From Bicyclus anynana (lineage: Eukaryota; Arthropoda; Insecta; Lepidoptera; Nymphalidae), in the NCBI RefSeq assembly GCF_947172395.1, contig NC_069108.1, positions 2,705,501 to 2,769,500 of the forward strand: a stretch of DNA of 64,000 bases. The letters run 5' to 3'. Below the pieces are notes generated by a model. That model was given only the letters and a program-made list of their open reading frames with translations. It made no database searches and was not told where the DNA came from. The position numbers and the translations under genes are program-made. Shown here piece after piece: positions 63,351 to 64,000 of the stretch. Numbering within the stretch: position 1 is the first letter of the stretch; each line of letters starts with the position of its first letter.

Positions 63351-64000
63351 CGTTTATTGATACACAAGAATAATATAAATTTAAAGTATATAAAATGTCT
63401 TACTTAAGCAGACTGGTTAATGAATACTAGAACACGAGCGTTGGTGGGGACGAGTTAGGAACGACTGCCTTAACTTAACATCGTAGCGAACGTTCTTACA
63501 GAAAATGTTTACATAGCATTTTGCCTGCTTAGGGTTCACTGCAAACGGTATTTATGATTGAATATAAGGCACGCTACAACACGCACTGCTTTTTTATTTT
63601 ATCAACAAAGTACTTGAGCATAGCCGCACGTGCAATCTAGTATTAAGTATTTTCTATTTGAAGACAACCCTAATGTTGTCAGAATAGATATAATAGTATT
63701 AAAAGTTGAAGGTGAATAAAACGTTAGGCTATTAATTTTGTTCGAACTAAATTGCGCCGTATTGTTTCGTAGCGAGAGTCGCTATTTATTTAAATGACAT
63801 TGTGGAGTGAATCTTCTGTACTTGTACATATGTATTCTGTGCCCAATGGTAAATTTGTTGTTGTTCTCGTTTATAAAAACAGTGAGCTCTTAACTTTAGA
63901 AAATAGTGTAACGGGGCACGTATTTATAAGACACTGTCTATCAGTCACTGAAATTATGTAGTTACGTATCTTGAAGATCTAAATCTATCAATACTAACAA
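63351..64000. other. Window end, unassigned
   Basis: No zinc-finger cassette, repeat family or long ORF recognised. Confidence 0.5.

Overview
The window looks like AT-rich insect nuclear DNA, most likely from a butterfly or moth. The intergenic and intronic sequence is full of tRNA-derived SINEs, short inverted-repeat elements and degraded non-LTR retroelement tails of kinds I know from Lepidoptera. No bacterial or viral gene organisation is visible. There is one 200-bp assembly gap (59420-59619).

A single plus-strand gene appears to occupy almost the whole window. Four small constant exons (181-318, 2870-3011, 4025-4102, 5284-5406) encode a ZAD domain (zinc-finger-associated dimerisation domain, split over exons 1 and 2), an acidic linker, and a segment with an IKVE SUMO-type motif and a lysine-rich probable nuclear localisation stretch. 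Downstream, from 15962 to 62871, lie twelve intact large exons, all on the plus strand. Each starts at a pyrimidine-rich acceptor (consensus TTTTCTTTRTAG), ends in its own stop codon, and encodes a C2H2 zinc-finger array of 10 fingers (9 in the second). Most have a candidate polyadenylation signal downstream. All twelve enter in phase 1, matching the phase-1 donor of exon 4, and every junction codon is CGN (Arg). The simplest reading is one promoter and one dimerisation module joined by alternative splicing to twelve alternative terminal zinc-finger exons. That would give twelve predicted transcription factors of about 528 to 1289 residues. The layout resembles Drosophila lola or mod(mdg4), but with a ZAD instead of a BTB domain. 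This is the candidate previously undescribed system.

The cassettes are related and form groups: V3/V4; V5/V6/V7; V8; and V9/V10/V11/V12 (V1 and V2 are most divergent). V6 and V7 share exon, 3' flank and upstream intron sequence, so the duplicated unit is acceptor plus exon plus 3' end. Two decayed zinc-finger exons (about 48670-48970 and 60600-60935) show that cassettes also die. V10 carries a roughly 2-kb N-terminal extension built from seven degenerate acidic repeats.

Region by region: 1-5406 holds the promoter and constant exons, with transposon debris in the introns. 5407-15961 is a 10.5-kb intron with nested MITEs, a roughly 70-bp satellite and SINEs. 15962-26371 holds V1-V4. 26372-35160 is an 8.8-kb repeat-rich spacer. 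35161-44993 holds V5-V9, closely packed. 44994-50386 is a spacer with nested MITEs, a relic cassette and an 818-bp near-perfect palindrome of Penelope-like retroelement sequence. 50387-62871 holds V10-V12. 62872-64000 has little recognisable content apart from a weak candidate short exon.
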